Shown: positions 53,514 through 63,798, counted from the first letter of the stretch. The stretch: 64,000 bases of DNA from Paenibacillus alkaliterrae (GCF_021532375.1 NZ_JAKGAP010000004.1:16127-80126); one strand, 5' to 3'. Numbers and translations are program-made. Notes: generated by a model from the sequence alone, not told the origin.

Positions 53514-54395
53514 TTACCTGAAAAGTTCCGATACTGCACGGCTGGGATTACTTTCCGACAAACAGCCTTCGACAATTTTCTGTTCCGGCAATACTTTGAC
53601 CTCATTATTCCGCGACTCGACTAAGTAGATAAGATGATATTGCTCTCTTCGAAAAAGTTTCGCGACAGAAAGAATGGATTGTCTGCCGCTAACGATAATC
53701 GGTGTTGCGATCTGCCCCATCGTCAGCGCCATCACAGCAACACGGCCCCGGTGAATAAGGAAGCGATAGAACAAGAAAGGTATGTTCCTGTAGTAGGTCC
53801 AATTAGTCAGCGTCAAAAATATGCCTACGATAAGCAGATTGAGCTGAATGCCGTCCTTGTACAGAATCACGGGCAGCAGGGAGACGATGATCATAAATCC
53901 GCTGAATAATAAGCTGATGCGGGCTGACCAGATAAGCATTTTGTAATAATTGACCGCATAGCTGAGCGCGGCCTGAAGCAGCTTTCCCCCGTCAAGAGGA
54001 TGGATAGGAAGCAGGTTAAACAATCCGATCATCATATTCGCCTTCCACACATACTCCACCCAGGCGAGATCCCACAATCCAAGCGCGCCGCATCCCCATG
54101 CTGCAAGTCCCATCCACAAATTTTGCAGGGGACCGGCGATCGCGACGATTGCTTCCTCCTTCGCAGACACGCCGCCGGCCTCCTCGACCTCAGCTACCCC
54201 GCCGAACGGGAGCAGCTTGACTTCGCGTACTGTCCAACCAAAGCTGCGCGCCACGATGACATGACCGAGCTCATGTACGAATACAAGCAGAAACAGCGTA
54301 AATAACTCGGTGAAAAAGCCTGTGATGACCGATCCGAGCATGATGATAACGAATAATGGATGGACCGACCACCTTATTCCCTTCCATTTAATCAA
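53514..54395 (-). CDS. spoIVFB: Site-2-type intramembrane metalloprotease SpoIVFB
   Basis: The 293-residue protease cleaves pro-sigma-K in the outer forespore membrane. HELGH at 41-45 and the second zinc motif NLLPIHPLDGGKL (D135) are intact. About six membrane helices are followed by a C-terminal CBS domain (residues 225-290; VMALTMGQIATPIIV), which senses ATP in the Bacillus enzyme. It overlaps spoIVFA by eight bases, the usual order. Confidence 0.95.
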   Translation of the reverse strand: MIKWKGIRWSVHPLFVIIMLGSVITGFFTELFTLFLLVFVHELGHVIVARSFGWTVREVKLLPFGGVAEVEEAGGVSAKEEAIVAIAGPLQNLWMGLAAWGCGALGLWDLAWVEYVWKANMMIGLFNLLPIHPLDGGKLLQAALSYAVNYYKMLIWSARISLLFSGFMIIVSLLPVILYKDGIQLNLLIVGIFLTLTNWTYYRNIPFLFYRFLIHRGRVAVMALTMGQIATPIIVSGRQSILSVAKLFRREQYHLIYLVESRNNEVKVLPEQKIVEGCLSESNPSRAVSELFR

Positions 54396-55215
54396 ACGGT
54401 ATCACACCCACCGGATCGATATACTGATCGTTTTGCTTCACGGCAAAGTACAGCAGGCTTGGCTGCGTTCCTTGCGCCTTCAGCAAATAGCCGATCGGAT
54501 CGCCAGCTTCAACCCAGTCATTGACCTTAACCTTAGCATCTCCCAGCTTCCCATAAACCGTTACTCGTTGATTGGCATGCTGGATCACGATCGTTGCGCC
54601 GCTTTCATCCTGCTCCGTCAATACGAGCACACGCCCCGTTTCAGCAGCTACGACCTCCTGTTCGGACGAGCCTGCGAGCTCTATTCCGTTAAGCATCTCT
54701 GCAAAAGTTCGTACAAGCGAACTTTCAGGCAGCGGGCTTACGATCGGAAGCTTTACCGTACCGTCTGCCCCGACCGCCTTTTGCGGTTCGTCCTGAAAAA
54801 TAGGGATAAAGGAGGGCGCACCCGCGAATGTATCCTTATACCACGATGCAGCAGCAGCAAAATCGATTTCATCGGTTAACGCCTGCTTGACAAGTGCTTG
54901 TCCTTTGAGCGTCCATTCCGTATCATAGCGGAACATTCCCCAAACGGCTGCGAATACGAGCAATGCAATAGCCAGCTTCCACTGAAACTCCTTGCGAAAC
55001 GAATGCTTGCTGCGTTTTTTCCCGGGATCTCTATATCGGGTCGGATCGAGCTCTCTGACGAAGCTTCGTCTCGTTGCTATGCCGTTTTCCCCGTCCCAGC
55101 TTGCCCAGGGATTCGGATTCGTTTTCCACGCGACTTCCGGGTCAAGCTCTACATTGTCATCCTCATCCATTTGCCTGGCAGCATTTCGCTGCTCGATATT
55201 ATCCTTCGGTCGCAT
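54388..55215 (-). CDS. spoIVFA: SpoIVFA, regulator of SpoIVFB (degenerate LytM domain)
   Basis: The 275-residue protein has a long acidic/basic cytoplasmic N-terminus, one membrane helix (LAIALLVFAAVWGMF, about 79-93) and an exported M23/LytM-like domain. The metallopeptidase ligands are missing: the HxxxD region reads GIELAGSS and the HxH region LYFAVKQ, so it is non-catalytic, as expected for SpoIVFA, which anchors and inhibits SpoIVFB until SpoIVB cleaves it. ggggagg precedes ATG 55215. It is separated from rodA by a terminator. Confidence 0.9.
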   Translation of the reverse strand: MRPKDNIEQRNAARQMDEDDNVELDPEVAWKTNPNPWASWDGENGIATRRSFVRELDPTRYRDPGKKRSKHSFRKEFQWKLAIALLVFAAVWGMFRYDTEWTLKGQALVKQALTDEIDFAAAASWYKDTFAGAPSFIPIFQDEPQKAVGADGTVKLPIVSPLPESSLVRTFAEMLNGIELAGSSEQEVVAAETGRVLVLTEQDESGATIVIQHANQRVTVYGKLGDAKVKVNDWVEAGDPIGYLLKAQGTQPSLLYFAVKQNDQYIDPVGVIPFD

Positions 55216-55310
55216 ACCGCGTGCCTCCCCGCTCCTATCGTCACATCCGACAGCTTGTTTCCTTATTCATAAATATGAGCGAAGATAGACAAGTATGCGA
55301 AGGCTCGCTG

Positions 55311-55369
55311 GACAAAAAAAAGAAGCCGCTCCCGATAACGGATACATCCGTTACAGAAACAGCTTTATA
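55311..55369 (-). terminator. Terminator of the min-rodA transcript
   Basis: On the minus strand an outer stem (aagctgtttc/gggagcggctt, several wobbles) encloses a perfect inner hairpin aacggat-gt-atccgtt; then cTTTTTTTg. It lies just after the rodA stop. Confidence 0.8.
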
Positions 55370-55376
55370 GCCTTGT

Positions 55377-56522
55377 CTAATCGGCAAGCTCGTATATCTC
55401 TTGATGCGCTTTAATGCTGAATATGAGTCCGATTGACAGCATATTAAGGAGAAGCGAGGTTCCGCCATAGCTTATAAAGGGCAGTGTTATTCCGGTTATA
55501 GGCATAATTCCGATCATCATCCCAATATTCTGAAATACCTGAAACACGTACATGGACACGATGCCGATAACGATAAAAGAGGCTCGCAAATCATAGCATT
55601 GAAAGGCGATCATAATCATGCGGTAAATGAGCAGGAAGTACAGAAGCAAAAGAATGGCTGAACCTTGAAAGCCGAACTCCTCGCCGATTACGACAAAGAT
55701 GGAGTCGGAGTATGCGTACGGAATGAAACCGCCGTTCTTCATATCGCCCTGCAAATAGCCATCGCCGCCGAGCCCGCCGGAGCCAATTGCAATTTGCGCA
55801 TTTTCGGATTGATGTCTGGCGTTTGCGTCCGCTTCGTCTGGATTCAAGAAAGTATTGATGCGCTCATGCCAATGTTCCTTGTCCTGTTCTTCCAAATAAT
55901 TATAAATTTCCTGATTAAACATATTGAATACCGTAACGAACAGGACCAAGCCCGCAATGACAAGTCCCAGACCGACCAGAACATGTGAATATTTGACGTT
56001 CCCGATCCACAGCATGCCAAGCACAATAACTAAATATATGATTGCGTTACCGAGATCGGGTTGAATCATGACGAGCATGAATGGCAAAAACGAAAAAGCG
56101 AAGATCTGCAGCAGATCCTGCGAGAACGTAAGCCGATCTCCCTGTCGTCGTCCCATGATATAAGCAATTCCGATAATGAGTATGATCTTGACCATTTCCG
56201 CGGGCTGAAACGAAAACACGCCGATTCTGAACCAGCCTCTTGCCCCATTAATGACCGCGCCGAAGAAATAAACAAGAATCAATAACGAAACGCCTACGCC
56301 ATAAAGCAAATGCCAGCTTTTCAGCACGATTCGGTAATCGAATAACGTAGCTGCGATAGCGACAAAAAAACCCATTCCGTAAAAGACGAGCTGTCTCGTC
56401 TCGGAACCCGCATATTTAGGGGCATTGGCCGTAGCACTGTGGATAACGATTATACTGATCAGCATGAGGAACACTAATATAATTAAAATGCCCCAGTCCA
56501 GCTTCTTTAGTTTGTTAAGCAA
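55377..56522 (-). CDS. rodA: RodA-type SEDS peptidoglycan polymerase
   Basis: The 381-residue protein has ten membrane helices of the RodA/FtsW/SpoVE family. AVINGARGWFRIGVFSFQPAEMVKI, QPDLGNAIIYLVI and GITLPFISYGGTSLLLNML are signatures. It polymerises glycan with a partner class B PBP. Position in an mreBCD-minCD block argues for the elongation enzyme RodA over FtsW or SpoVE. It lies seven bases after minD. Confidence 0.92.
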   Translation of the reverse strand: MLNKLKKLDWGILIILVFLMLISIIVIHSATANAPKYAGSETRQLVFYGMGFFVAIAATLFDYRIVLKSWHLLYGVGVSLLILVYFFGAVINGARGWFRIGVFSFQPAEMVKIILIIGIAYIMGRRQGDRLTFSQDLLQIFAFSFLPFMLVMIQPDLGNAIIYLVIVLGMLWIGNVKYSHVLVGLGLVIAGLVLFVTVFNMFNQEIYNYLEEQDKEHWHERINTFLNPDEADANARHQSENAQIAIGSGGLGGDGYLQGDMKNGGFIPYAYSDSIFVVIGEEFGFQGSAILLLLYFLLIYRMIMIAFQCYDLRASFIVIGIVSMYVFQVFQNIGMMIGIMPITGITLPFISYGGTSLLLNMLSIGLIFSIKAHQEIYELAD

Positions 56523-56529
56523 ATGGCAA

Positions 56530-57321
56530 TCATCCTATTCCAAGAAACTTACGGAATCGCTTGAACGCTCCCGCCTTCTCATCGAGCAGCATAAGCGGAA
56601 CCATGTCTCCGAGTATGCGCCGGGCGATGTTCCGATAAGCGATCGCGGCACGCGAGGCCGGGTTCATGACCGTCGGCTCCCCATTGTTGGCCGCGGTAAT
56701 GACCTTCTCGTCATCGGGCACGATTCCGATCAAATCAACGGCCAGCACCTGACAAATTTCATCGATATCTAACATTTCACCGGATTTCACCATATTTTGG
56801 CGAATGCGGTTAATAATGAGCTTCGAAGGGATTTTCTCTTGCTCCAGCAAGCCGATTACACGATCGGCATCGCGAACGGCTGCATTTTCGGGCGTTGTGA
56901 CGACAATTGCACGATCCGCTCCAGCTATGGCGGTGCGGAAGCCGTGCTCGATGCCCGCAGGACAATCGATAATAACGTAGTCGTGATCCTTCTTCAGTTC
57001 GACAATCATATTACGTACCTGCTCAGGCGTAACGGAATCCTTATCCTTCGTTTGAGCCGCGGGAAGCATATATAGCTCGTCGAACCGCTTGTCCTTCACG
57101 AGCGCTTGATTTAATCGGCAGCGGCCTTCGGCTACGTCGACCAAATCGTAGATGATCCTATTTTCCAGACCCATTACGACGTCTAAATTACGCAAGCCGA
57201 TATCCGTATCCACCATACATACCTTTTTGCCGAGTAAAGCTAAAGCCGTTCCCAGGTTTGCCGAGGTGGTCGTCTTGCCGACGCCCCCTTTGCCCGATGT
57301 CACAACGATTGCTTCTCCCAT
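56530..57321 (-). CDS. minD: Septum site-determining ATPase MinD
   Basis: The 263-residue deviant Walker ATPase has VVTSGKGGVGKTTTSANLG, DTDIGLRNLDVVMGLENR and DCPAGIEHGF. The C-terminal GAFKRFRKFLG is the amphipathic membrane-targeting helix. With MinC it blocks division at the poles. It is three bases after minC. Confidence 0.98.
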   Translation of the reverse strand: MGEAIVVTSGKGGVGKTTTSANLGTALALLGKKVCMVDTDIGLRNLDVVMGLENRIIYDLVDVAEGRCRLNQALVKDKRFDELYMLPAAQTKDKDSVTPEQVRNMIVELKKDHDYVIIDCPAGIEHGFRTAIAGADRAIVVTTPENAAVRDADRVIGLLEQEKIPSKLIINRIRQNMVKSGEMLDIDEICQVLAVDLIGIVPDDEKVITAANNGEPTVMNPASRAAIAYRNIARRILGDMVPLMLLDEKAGAFKRFRKFLGIG

Positions 57322-57324
57322 GTT

Positions 57325-57990
57325 CTACACTCCCTTAAACATAATAGGATTATGACGTATTCGGAATAATTGCGTTAGCTTATCGATTTGCATTCGTCCT
57401 TCACTGAGGAAGGCAAACTCCATCGATGCGTCGCCTGTCATCCATTCCTCCGGCGGCCTGCTAATGACATCCGCAATCCGCAGCTGAGTTGGACGCATGA
57501 GTGAGGTAGCAATAATGACGTCGGTACGACCGCCTATACCCGCATGCGCTACACCGCGCAATGCTCCGAGCACGTATATGTCGCCCGTGCATAACAAGGT
57601 ACCTCCCGGATTCAAATCACCGATTAATAGAATATCGCCATCATGCTCGCAGGTTTGTCCAGAGCGTATGATTGAAGTGAGCACCCGCAGATTCGGCTTC
57701 TGTTCGTGCCGCGAATCATGCGGCAGTTCATCCGATTCCACGGATTGCACCATTAAATTTCCTTGTGCTCTTATGACATTCTTAATTCGATCTTTATCAT
57801 CGTCCGAAACCTGTCTGGTGCCCAGCTTCACCTGCACATGTACGAGCGGGCCCGTCAGCAATTGCTGATGCGTCTTCTCCAGCTTGTACTGCAGCTCATC
57901 CAGAAGCGTAGCAAATTCACACTTGTCGTCGAGAAGGAACACGAGACCTTCTTTCACGCCTTTTATCATGATATGCTGCCTCTCGGTCAC
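57325..57990 (-). CDS. minC: Septum site-determining protein MinC
   Basis: The 221-residue inhibitor of FtsZ has an N-terminal domain (residues 5-100) and a C-terminal beta-helix with TSIIRSGQTCEHDGDILLIGDLNPGGTLLCTGDIYVLGALRGVAHAG. Start is GTG 57990 with ggaggg seven bases before it. It follows mreD by 66 nt. Confidence 0.96.
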   Translation of the reverse strand: MTERQHIMIKGVKEGLVFLLDDKCEFATLLDELQYKLEKTHQQLLTGPLVHVQVKLGTRQVSDDDKDRIKNVIRAQGNLMVQSVESDELPHDSRHEQKPNLRVLTSIIRSGQTCEHDGDILLIGDLNPGGTLLCTGDIYVLGALRGVAHAGIGGRTDVIIATSLMRPTQLRIADVISRPPEEWMTGDASMEFAFLSEGRMQIDKLTQLFRIRHNPIMFKGV

Positions 57991-58056
57991 GTTCGTCCCT
58001 CCCCAACCTATTGGATTCTTGCTGCACCTGCTGAATTCCTGCCTGTACTGCTTAAT

Positions 58057-58581
58057 TTATTCCCCATCCTTATCCGGATTGGCTTTTGTCTGGGCTTCGA
58101 ATAACCGTCTGGCAGGTACATAGCAGGCAAGGGCAAAGGCCAGCTGTAAAAACAAGCTTGGGAGAATATGGTTCAATAAAGCCCATGCATACGTCTCGCT
58201 CGTAATGCGAAACACTTTATAGATGAAAAATATGACGGAATCGTACAAAATACAAGCAAATCCAATAATCGATAACGCCATCATGACGGTAGCTCGGCGC
58301 CTCTCCAGCAGCACCCCCGTGAAATAGCCGATCAACCCCATTATAAAGGCATGTGCGCCGAGCAAATGGCCGAAATAGATGATGTCCTGAAGAAAACCAA
58401 AGCTTACCCCTAAAAGTAACGCTTGATGACGACCGCTATATAGCGCCGAGAAAATAACCGAAACAAAAACGAAATGCGGAATAATTCGACTGCCAAGTCC
58501 CTCAGGAATGATCCATGGCATGACAGCCCCTTCCAGAATGAATAAGAGCAGTATCAGCATGATGATTCGGTTCATGCTCAT
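58057..58581 (-). CDS. mreD: Rod shape-determining protein MreD
   Basis: The 174-residue protein has five or six membrane helices; GFLQDIIYFGHLLGAHAFIMGLIGYFTG is the recognisable core. It links MreC/MreB to the elongation machinery. Its ATG overlaps mreC by four bases. Confidence 0.92.
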   Translation of the reverse strand: MSMNRIIMLILLLFILEGAVMPWIIPEGLGSRIIPHFVFVSVIFSALYSGRHQALLLGVSFGFLQDIIYFGHLLGAHAFIMGLIGYFTGVLLERRRATVMMALSIIGFACILYDSVIFFIYKVFRITSETYAWALLNHILPSLFLQLAFALACYVPARRLFEAQTKANPDKDGE

Positions 58582-59462
58582 TGCCCAGCATCCTCCAGCT
58601 CCGGAACCTTAACGACAAATACCTCTGTCAAGTGATCAAAGCTTGCGGCGAGTTTAACCGATGCCGTATATGTGAGTCCAAAATCGCCTACCTGCAGCGA
58701 TTCTACCGATCCAATAACGAGACCACGCGGGTATACGTTGCCAAGACCGGACGTAATAACGGTATCCGTTACCGTCATTTTATCGTTCTCCGCAATCTTC
58801 GTCATCACTAGTCTGGACGTCTCTTTGTTGTAGCTGCTTAGTATGCCGAAGGATTCGTTTTCCCTGCCCAATATCGTAGCGGCGATGGAATTGAACGTAG
58901 GCGACGCTTCATCCAGCTCCGTAATAGGTGTTACCGTAGCCGTAAAAGGGGTGACAGAACTAATAAGTCCGATTAAACCGTCGATGGTCGTTACCGCCAT
59001 ATTAGGCTTTATGCCGCTTTCTGAGCCTAAATTAATCTTCATGGCCCGATTGTTCGCGTCATTGCTGACGGATACGACCTGCGCGATCAAATAAGTGTAA
59101 TTATACATTTGTTTCTGGCGTTCCGTGAAGGAAAGCGCGTCCGTTAGGCGTTCATTCTCTTTCTCCACGAAGTTATACTTGATTTTATCGCGGGAATAAG
59201 CGGCTGCTGTAAGCCGCAGCTGCTCGTTCTCTTCATAAATCAGTCTTAGATTGCCAATATCCTCAAAGAAGCCCGCTATATAACCAGCGGGCTTGTAAAA
59301 CCATTGCTGTACGTATACTACCGAATCATTTAAAAACTTTTCCGGCCATGTCGATTCCTTGCGATCGCTGAGCGAGAAGCCGATGACCGCAATGAACAGA
59401 ATAAACCCGATCATAAGCATGAACATACGCTTATTACGCATTAGCTTAAACAGCTCGATCAC
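58578..59462 (-). CDS. mreC: Rod shape-determining protein MreC
   Basis: The 294-residue protein has a short cytoplasmic end, one membrane helix (about residues 14-31), a coiled coil (IRLIYEENEQLRLTAAA region) and the MreC beta domain (NRAMKINLGSESGIKPNMAVTT; VITSGLGNVYPRGLVIG). It scaffolds wall elongation outside the membrane. It follows mreB by 37 nt. Confidence 0.96.
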   Translation of the reverse strand: MIELFKLMRNKRMFMLMIGFILFIAVIGFSLSDRKESTWPEKFLNDSVVYVQQWFYKPAGYIAGFFEDIGNLRLIYEENEQLRLTAAAYSRDKIKYNFVEKENERLTDALSFTERQKQMYNYTYLIAQVVSVSNDANNRAMKINLGSESGIKPNMAVTTIDGLIGLISSVTPFTATVTPITELDEASPTFNSIAATILGRENESFGILSSYNKETSRLVMTKIAENDKMTVTDTVITSGLGNVYPRGLVIGSVESLQVGDFGLTYTASVKLAASFDHLTEVFVVKVPELEDAGQ

Positions 59463-59499
59463 CTGCCAATTTCATATCCATTTTCCTATTAAACTTTAT

Positions 59500-60534
59500 T
59501 TAACGTCTCGAGCGTGAAGCTGAGCTGCTTCTTGATTTAAACAAATGGATGTGATCCAATGAACGGCCTGTGCCGATCGCCACGCAATCCAGCGGATTGT
59601 CGGCAACGATGACCGGCATTCCCGTCTCGCGCTGCAGCAACTTGTCCAGGTTGCGAAGCAATGCCCCTCCGCCCGTAAGCACGATGCCCCGATCCATAAT
59701 ATCGGCGGATAGCTCCGGCGGACATTTCTCAAGCGTAACCTTGACCGCATCGACAATCGAGTTAACCGTATCGGTTAAAGCATCGGTAATTTCATCGGAG
59801 GTTATAGCAAGCGTCTTTGGCAGACCGGTAACCAGATCGCGGCCGCGAATTTCAATTGTTTCCGCACGATCAAGCGGAAGCGCAGACCCGATTTCCATCT
59901 TCAATTGCTCGGATGTTCTCTCGCCGATCATTAAGTTGTATTGACGCTTGATGTATTGAATAATGTCTTCATCCATCTCGTCTCCGGCTACGCGAATGGA
60001 ACGGGCGGTAACGATGCCTCCGAGAGAAATAACAGCAACCTCAGTCGTTCCGCCGCCGATATCGACTACCATGCTGCCTGTCGGCTCCCATACGGGCAAA
60101 TCGGCTCCGATCGCTGCCGCGAACGGCTCCTCGATCGTGTAAGCCTCACGTGCGCCGGCTTGTTTAGTCGCATCCTCAACGGCACGCTTCTCAACGGCCG
60201 TAATGCCTGATGGCACACAAACCATAACATTCGGGTGACGAGGGAATAAGGAACGCTGCTTCTGCGCTTGACGAATAAAATATTTAATCATCGTTGCCGT
60301 CGTTTCGAAATCGGCGATAACGCCATCCTTCATCGGACGAACGGCACGGATGTTGCCCGGCGTTCTGCCGATCATTTTTTTCGCTTGCTCGCCTACCGCT
60401 TCAATTGTTTTTGTATCGGTACGAAGGGCCACCACCGAGGGCTCCCTTACCACAATTCCTTTTCCTTTGACGAATACTAACGTATTCGCTGTGCCTAAAT
60501 CTATTCCTAAATCCTTTGAAAAACCACCAAACAT
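59500..60534 (-). CDS. mreB: Rod shape-determining actin homologue MreB
   Basis: The 344-residue protein has [50 protein letters not shown] and [16 protein letters not shown], the phosphate and adenosine motifs. It forms filaments that guide lateral wall synthesis. ggaggg-type agaaggga precedes ATG 60534. It has its own promoter overlapping the radC end. Confidence 0.98.
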   Translation of the reverse strand: MFGGFSKDLGIDLGTANTLVFVKGKGIVVREPSVVALRTDTKTIEAVGEQAKKMIGRTPGNIRAVRPMKDGVIADFETTATMIKYFIRQAQKQRSLFPRHPNVMVCVPSGITAVEKRAVEDATKQAGAREAYTIEEPFAAAIGADLPVWEPTGSMVVDIGGGTTEVAVISLGGIVTARSIRVAGDEMDEDIIQYIKRQYNLMIGERTSEQLKMEIGSALPLDRAETIEIRGRDLVTGLPKTLAITSDEITDALTDTVNSIVDAVKVTLEKCPPELSADIMDRGIVLTGGGALLRNLDKLLQRETGMPVIVADNPLDCVAIGTGRSLDHIHLFKSRSSSASRSRR

Positions 60535-60568
60535 GTTGTTGCTCCCTTCTAATCGCGAACATCTCTTT

Positions 60569-60598
60569 ATTATATTACAAATAGCCTTGTTCCTTCAA
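60569..60598 (-). promoter_or_regulatory. Sigma-A promoter of mreBCD-minCD-rodA
   Basis: TTGAAG (60593-60598), 18 bases, TATAAT (60569-60574) on the minus strand, overlapping the last radC codons and 34 nt before mreB. Confidence 0.65.
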
Positions 60599-61264
60599 AC
60601 TAATGAAACGTCCGTCGCCAATGACCAAATGATCCAGCACTTCAATGCCAATCAGCTGCCCGGCTTCCGCCAAACGCTTCGTCAGCGAAATATCCTCCGG
60701 ACTTGGCGTTGGATCTCCGCTTGGATGATTGTGCGCGCAAATGATCGATGCGCTGCTGCGCTGAATCGCTGCCCGAAACACTTCACGAGGATGCACAAGA
60801 GAAGCGTTTAACGTTCCCATCGATAATGTTTCCCGGGCAATAATATGATTTTTTGTGTTTAAAAATAAGCATACGAAATGCTCCTTCTTCAAATAACGGA
60901 GCTCCTCCATCACATAATCCGCTGCGTCCTGCGGCTTCCGCACCGTTACCGCATCGCCTAACCGGCTGCGCGTAATACGTTTGCCCAGTTCAATGCCTGC
61001 ACGCAGTTGTATAGCTTTGGCTGGTCCTATTCCTCGAATGGCCGTCAATTCTTCCATGCTCATATCCATCAAATGGCGCAAGCTGCCGCATTGTTTCAAT
61101 ATCGCCCCCGCCAAATGTACAGCGGATTGCCGCTGAGTTCCCGTACGCAGCAATATTGCTAAAAGCTCAGCATGGCTAAGTGCTTCTGCCCCATATCTCA
61201 TCATGCGCTCTCTTGGACGTTCTTCATGGGGGATATCACGCAAAATCATATATTGCGGCTCCAT
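60575..61264 (-). CDS. radC: RadC family JAMM-domain protein
   Basis: From ATG 61264 the product has 229 residues: [22 protein letters not shown], a helix-hairpin-helix ([22 protein letters not shown]), and a MPN/JAMM domain with [20 protein letters not shown]. Despite the name its repair role is not established. The frame continues 20 codons to an unsupported TTG at 61324 beside the maf stop, so the start is somewhat uncertain. Confidence 0.92.
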   Translation of the reverse strand: MEPQYMILRDIPHEERPRERMMRYGAEALSHAELLAILLRTGTQRQSAVHLAGAILKQCGSLRHLMDMSMEELTAIRGIGPAKAIQLRAGIELGKRITRSRLGDAVTVRKPQDAADYVMEELRYLKKEHFVCLFLNTKNHIIARETLSMGTLNASLVHPREVFRAAIQRSSASIICAHNHPSGDPTPSPEDISLTKRLAEAGQLIGIEVLDHLVIGDGRFISLKEQGYL

Positions 61265-61320
61265 GTCCCAATCCCGCCTTCTCGACAATAGAATATTTTC
61301 GTTATAGATTTCCTGATTTT

Positions 61321-61947
61321 TCAAAAAACATGAATATCATATTCAGCTAACATATCCGACAGGAGCGATAGCGGCAATCCTACAACATTAAAATAACAGC
61401 CGTCGATGCGATCCACGATCGTTGCGCCAAGCCCTTGAATGCCATAGGAGCCTGCCTTGTCCCGAGGCTCGCCCGTAGCTGCATATCTGGCAATTCGCTC
61501 ATCGCTAAGCGGCTTCATTTGCACCTTCGTCATTCGATGGGCAACAATCGCTTCACCACTTGCCGACAGCACACATGCAACTCCCGTATAAACCTCGTGA
61601 GCACGGCCTTGCATTCGTTTGAGCATCGCCTTCGCCTCTTCATCATCCACTGGCTTGCCAAGTACGTCGCCGTCCAGAACGACAATAGTGTCAGAACCAA
61701 TGATTACCGACGAATCTGCGTTCTGCTGCCGCAGCATAGCTGCAGCAGCTTGAGCTTTGCGCAAGCTCAGCTGTTCAACCACTTGCACAGGCGTCCAGTC
61801 AGGCTCTATGGATTCATCCGTATCCGTAGACAAAATATAAACCGGCAAGGAAAGGTCCAGGGATGCGACCAGTTCCTTCCGGCGCGGTGACGAAGACGCC
61901 AGTACAAGCTGGCTTATCGCTTCGTTGCGTTTTTTATTATTTTCCAT
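61321..61947 (-). CDS. maf: Maf family nucleotide pyrophosphatase
   Basis: The 208-residue protein (from ATG 61947) has LVLASSSPRRKELVASLDL, SDTIVVLDGDVLGKP and the closing GSYGIQGLGATIVDRIDGCYFNVVGLPL. Maf proteins hydrolyse non-canonical or canonical nucleoside triphosphates (dTTP/UTP type here by the QGLG motif) and affect septation. The aaggag before ATG 61947 is about 14 nt away, slightly far; the frame is open to 62022. Confidence 0.93.
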   Translation of the reverse strand: MENNKKRNEAISQLVLASSSPRRKELVASLDLSLPVYILSTDTDESIEPDWTPVQVVEQLSLRKAQAAAAMLRQQNADSSVIIGSDTIVVLDGDVLGKPVDDEEAKAMLKRMQGRAHEVYTGVACVLSASGEAIVAHRMTKVQMKPLSDERIARYAATGEPRDKAGSYGIQGLGATIVDRIDGCYFNVVGLPLSLLSDMLAEYDIHVF

Positions 61948-62000
61948 AAAATAATACTGCGCTCCTTCATGCTCGCCGTCGGCGTTCTTTCGCTTATGAG

Positions 62001-62243
62001 CTACAATTTGCGATACAACCATATCGCAATGATTGCTCCAATCAAGCTGAATAAACTAAATTGAAGATGAAGCGATAAATTGAAGCTTAACACGTATAAA
62101 TCAACGGCGGGAGACCATGACGCTTCAATAGGATTAGTTAAGAAAGAAATGCCTGGAACCGGGGTGAGCCATCGCGCGACCAGAGCGCCTGCCAATAAGC
62201 CCAGTATGATAAAAATGAGAAGAATCCAGCCGTTTTTCTTCAT
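62001..62243 (-). CDS. DUF4321 membrane protein
   Basis: The 80-residue protein has two membrane helices (GWILLIFIILGLLAGALVARWL and LQFSLFSLIGAIIAIWLYRKL) flanking a PVPGISFLTNPIEASWSPAVDLYVL loop. This arrangement is conserved in spore-formers next to maf or radC; function is unknown. It starts 61 nt after the spoIIB-like gene. Confidence 0.85.
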   Translation of the reverse strand: MKKNGWILLIFIILGLLAGALVARWLTPVPGISFLTNPIEASWSPAVDLYVLSFNLSLHLQFSLFSLIGAIIAIWLYRKL

Positions 62244-62304
62244 CTTTCAACGCCTCTCGCCATGAAATGACACCTGAGTCTATTATACGCATCCTAGTTA
62301 TCGT

Positions 62305-63726
62305 TTACAATGCGCTGATGGTCTCAAACCATTCTTTTTGAGAAATGACCGCTTCCATCAAGGCAGATTGCGTTGACCATAAATGAGCGCGCGACGGTTT
62401 TTTATCATAGTCCAGCATAGCTTTGGCAGCTTTTTCAATCGATTGGATCAGCTTCTTTGAATAGGCCTTGCCCTTTGCATCCGTTATATCTATTCGTATC
62501 GCGTCAGCACTTTCAGTCCATTTTTGGTATTCCGTTTGCCAAGCCTTGGCCGCAGCTTGCCCAATCTGAGACAATGACGGCTGCTCCAGTTGAGCTAAAG
62601 CTAATTCGTCAAGCATGCGGACAAGCTCTCCGGTCTGATCGAAAAAGCCTTGCGCCGCTGCCGCTTCGCCATTAAATGGCAGTTTATCCGGCGTTGAAAT
62701 GGTTACTTCCTTGATATATAGCAGTAAATCCGAAAGCTGATCGCGAATGGCCTGTGCCTTGTCGCGATCGCCGGCCATGCCGGCGTAAACTCTATAATCG
62801 CTCGAGCCCGTCATTGCGGCAGCGGCAAGCCCTTTATCCGCAAGCTGAGCAAGCGCTGCGTCCCTGCCCGCTGTATTGCTGAATACGCCGAACTGCAGCA
62901 TGTAATAAGACTTGTCGAGTCCCGTTAAGCTAATCGTCTGTGCGCTTGGATCTGGCTTAGGATCCGGTTTGTTATCCGCTTCCAGAGAATCCCCTTTATC
63001 AACGTTATTCGTATTGGAATTAGCTGTCGTCCCCGAGGGGGGATCATCCGTTATAGAGCCCCCAATTGCAGGATTCGAATCAAGTTTGTCCTTTGACCCT
63101 GCCGGCCAAATGGTTGCGCCCGTAAACAGCGACAGCAATAAATAGCCAAATAACGCACCCGTAGCAAGCGCGCCTGCAACCGACAAAAACACGTTAAACC
63201 ATGAAGGACCGGCTGGCGATCGATTCATCCGAATGGTTCGGGACTTTGCCGTCACCGAATCATTGAATAACAGCCCATCCTCCTCATCATCAGCAGCAGT
63301 GGACTCTTGAAATTCCATGGCGATGGCAGGGGTTACAGGAGCTTCGGCGTGAAGCGGCTTTCGTATCTGGGCTATCGCTTTTGCAGGAAACGGCTGCACA
63401 GCATTAGGCGTCATCGTTTTGCCATCAGTTTTGGCATCTGTTATCGAATCCGTATTTCGGATCAATTGCTCCAATGCGCCTATGTCTTCTTGGAAAGGGC
63501 TGTTCCAAGGGTTAATTTCGTTAATCGCGTGCTGATCGTTAAAAGGATACAACGGTATAACGTTCTCTTTCGCCGGTTTGGCGATATTTCCATGAGCAGA
63601 CGTTTGGGACGAGGCCGTTTTCGTATCGTAATCAGCCTCCTGCTGTTTTTCTGACAATCGGTTATTTTCGCTAATGGAATTTCCAGCACGGTCAAAACGA
63701 TACGTAATTCGATTTTTTTGATTCAT
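62305..63726 (-). CDS. spoIIB: SPOR-domain membrane protein, SpoIIB-like
   Basis: From ATG 63726 (aaggagag upstream) the product has 473 residues: a long hydrophilic cytoplasmic part, one membrane helix (about 176-203; NVFLSVAGALATGALFGYLLLSLF), a Thr/Asp/Pro-rich spacer, a SPOR domain (about 273-340; YYMLQFGVFSNTAGRDAALAQLADKG) and a C-terminal helical extension. The maf-adjacent position and layout match SpoIIB, which helps septal peptidoglycan removal at the start of engulfment. SPOR binds denuded glycan. Sequence outside SPOR is weakly conserved, so the name rests mainly on synteny. Confidence 0.78.
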   Translation of the reverse strand: MNQKNRITYRFDRAGNSISENNRLSEKQQEADYDTKTASSQTSAHGNIAKPAKENVIPLYPFNDQHAINEINPWNSPFQEDIGALEQLIRNTDSITDAKTDGKTMTPNAVQPFPAKAIAQIRKPLHAEAPVTPAIAMEFQESTAADDEEDGLLFNDSVTAKSRTIRMNRSPAGPSWFNVFLSVAGALATGALFGYLLLSLFTGATIWPAGSKDKLDSNPAIGGSITDDPPSGTTANSNTNNVDKGDSLEADNKPDPKPDPSAQTISLTGLDKSYYMLQFGVFSNTAGRDAALAQLADKGLAAAAMTGSSDYRVYAGMAGDRDKAQAIRDQLSDLLLYIKEVTISTPDKLPFNGEAAAAQGFFDQTGELVRMLDELALAQLEQPSLSQIGQAAAKAWQTEYQKWTESADAIRIDITDAKGKAYSKKLIQSIEKAAKAMLDYDKKPSRAHLWSTQSALMEAVISQKEWFETISAL

Positions 63727-63798
63727 CTCATTCTCTCCTTGTCCCATTCTTCTATTCTTAATCTATGAGACTTTTAAGAGATTTAGACCGACTTCTAT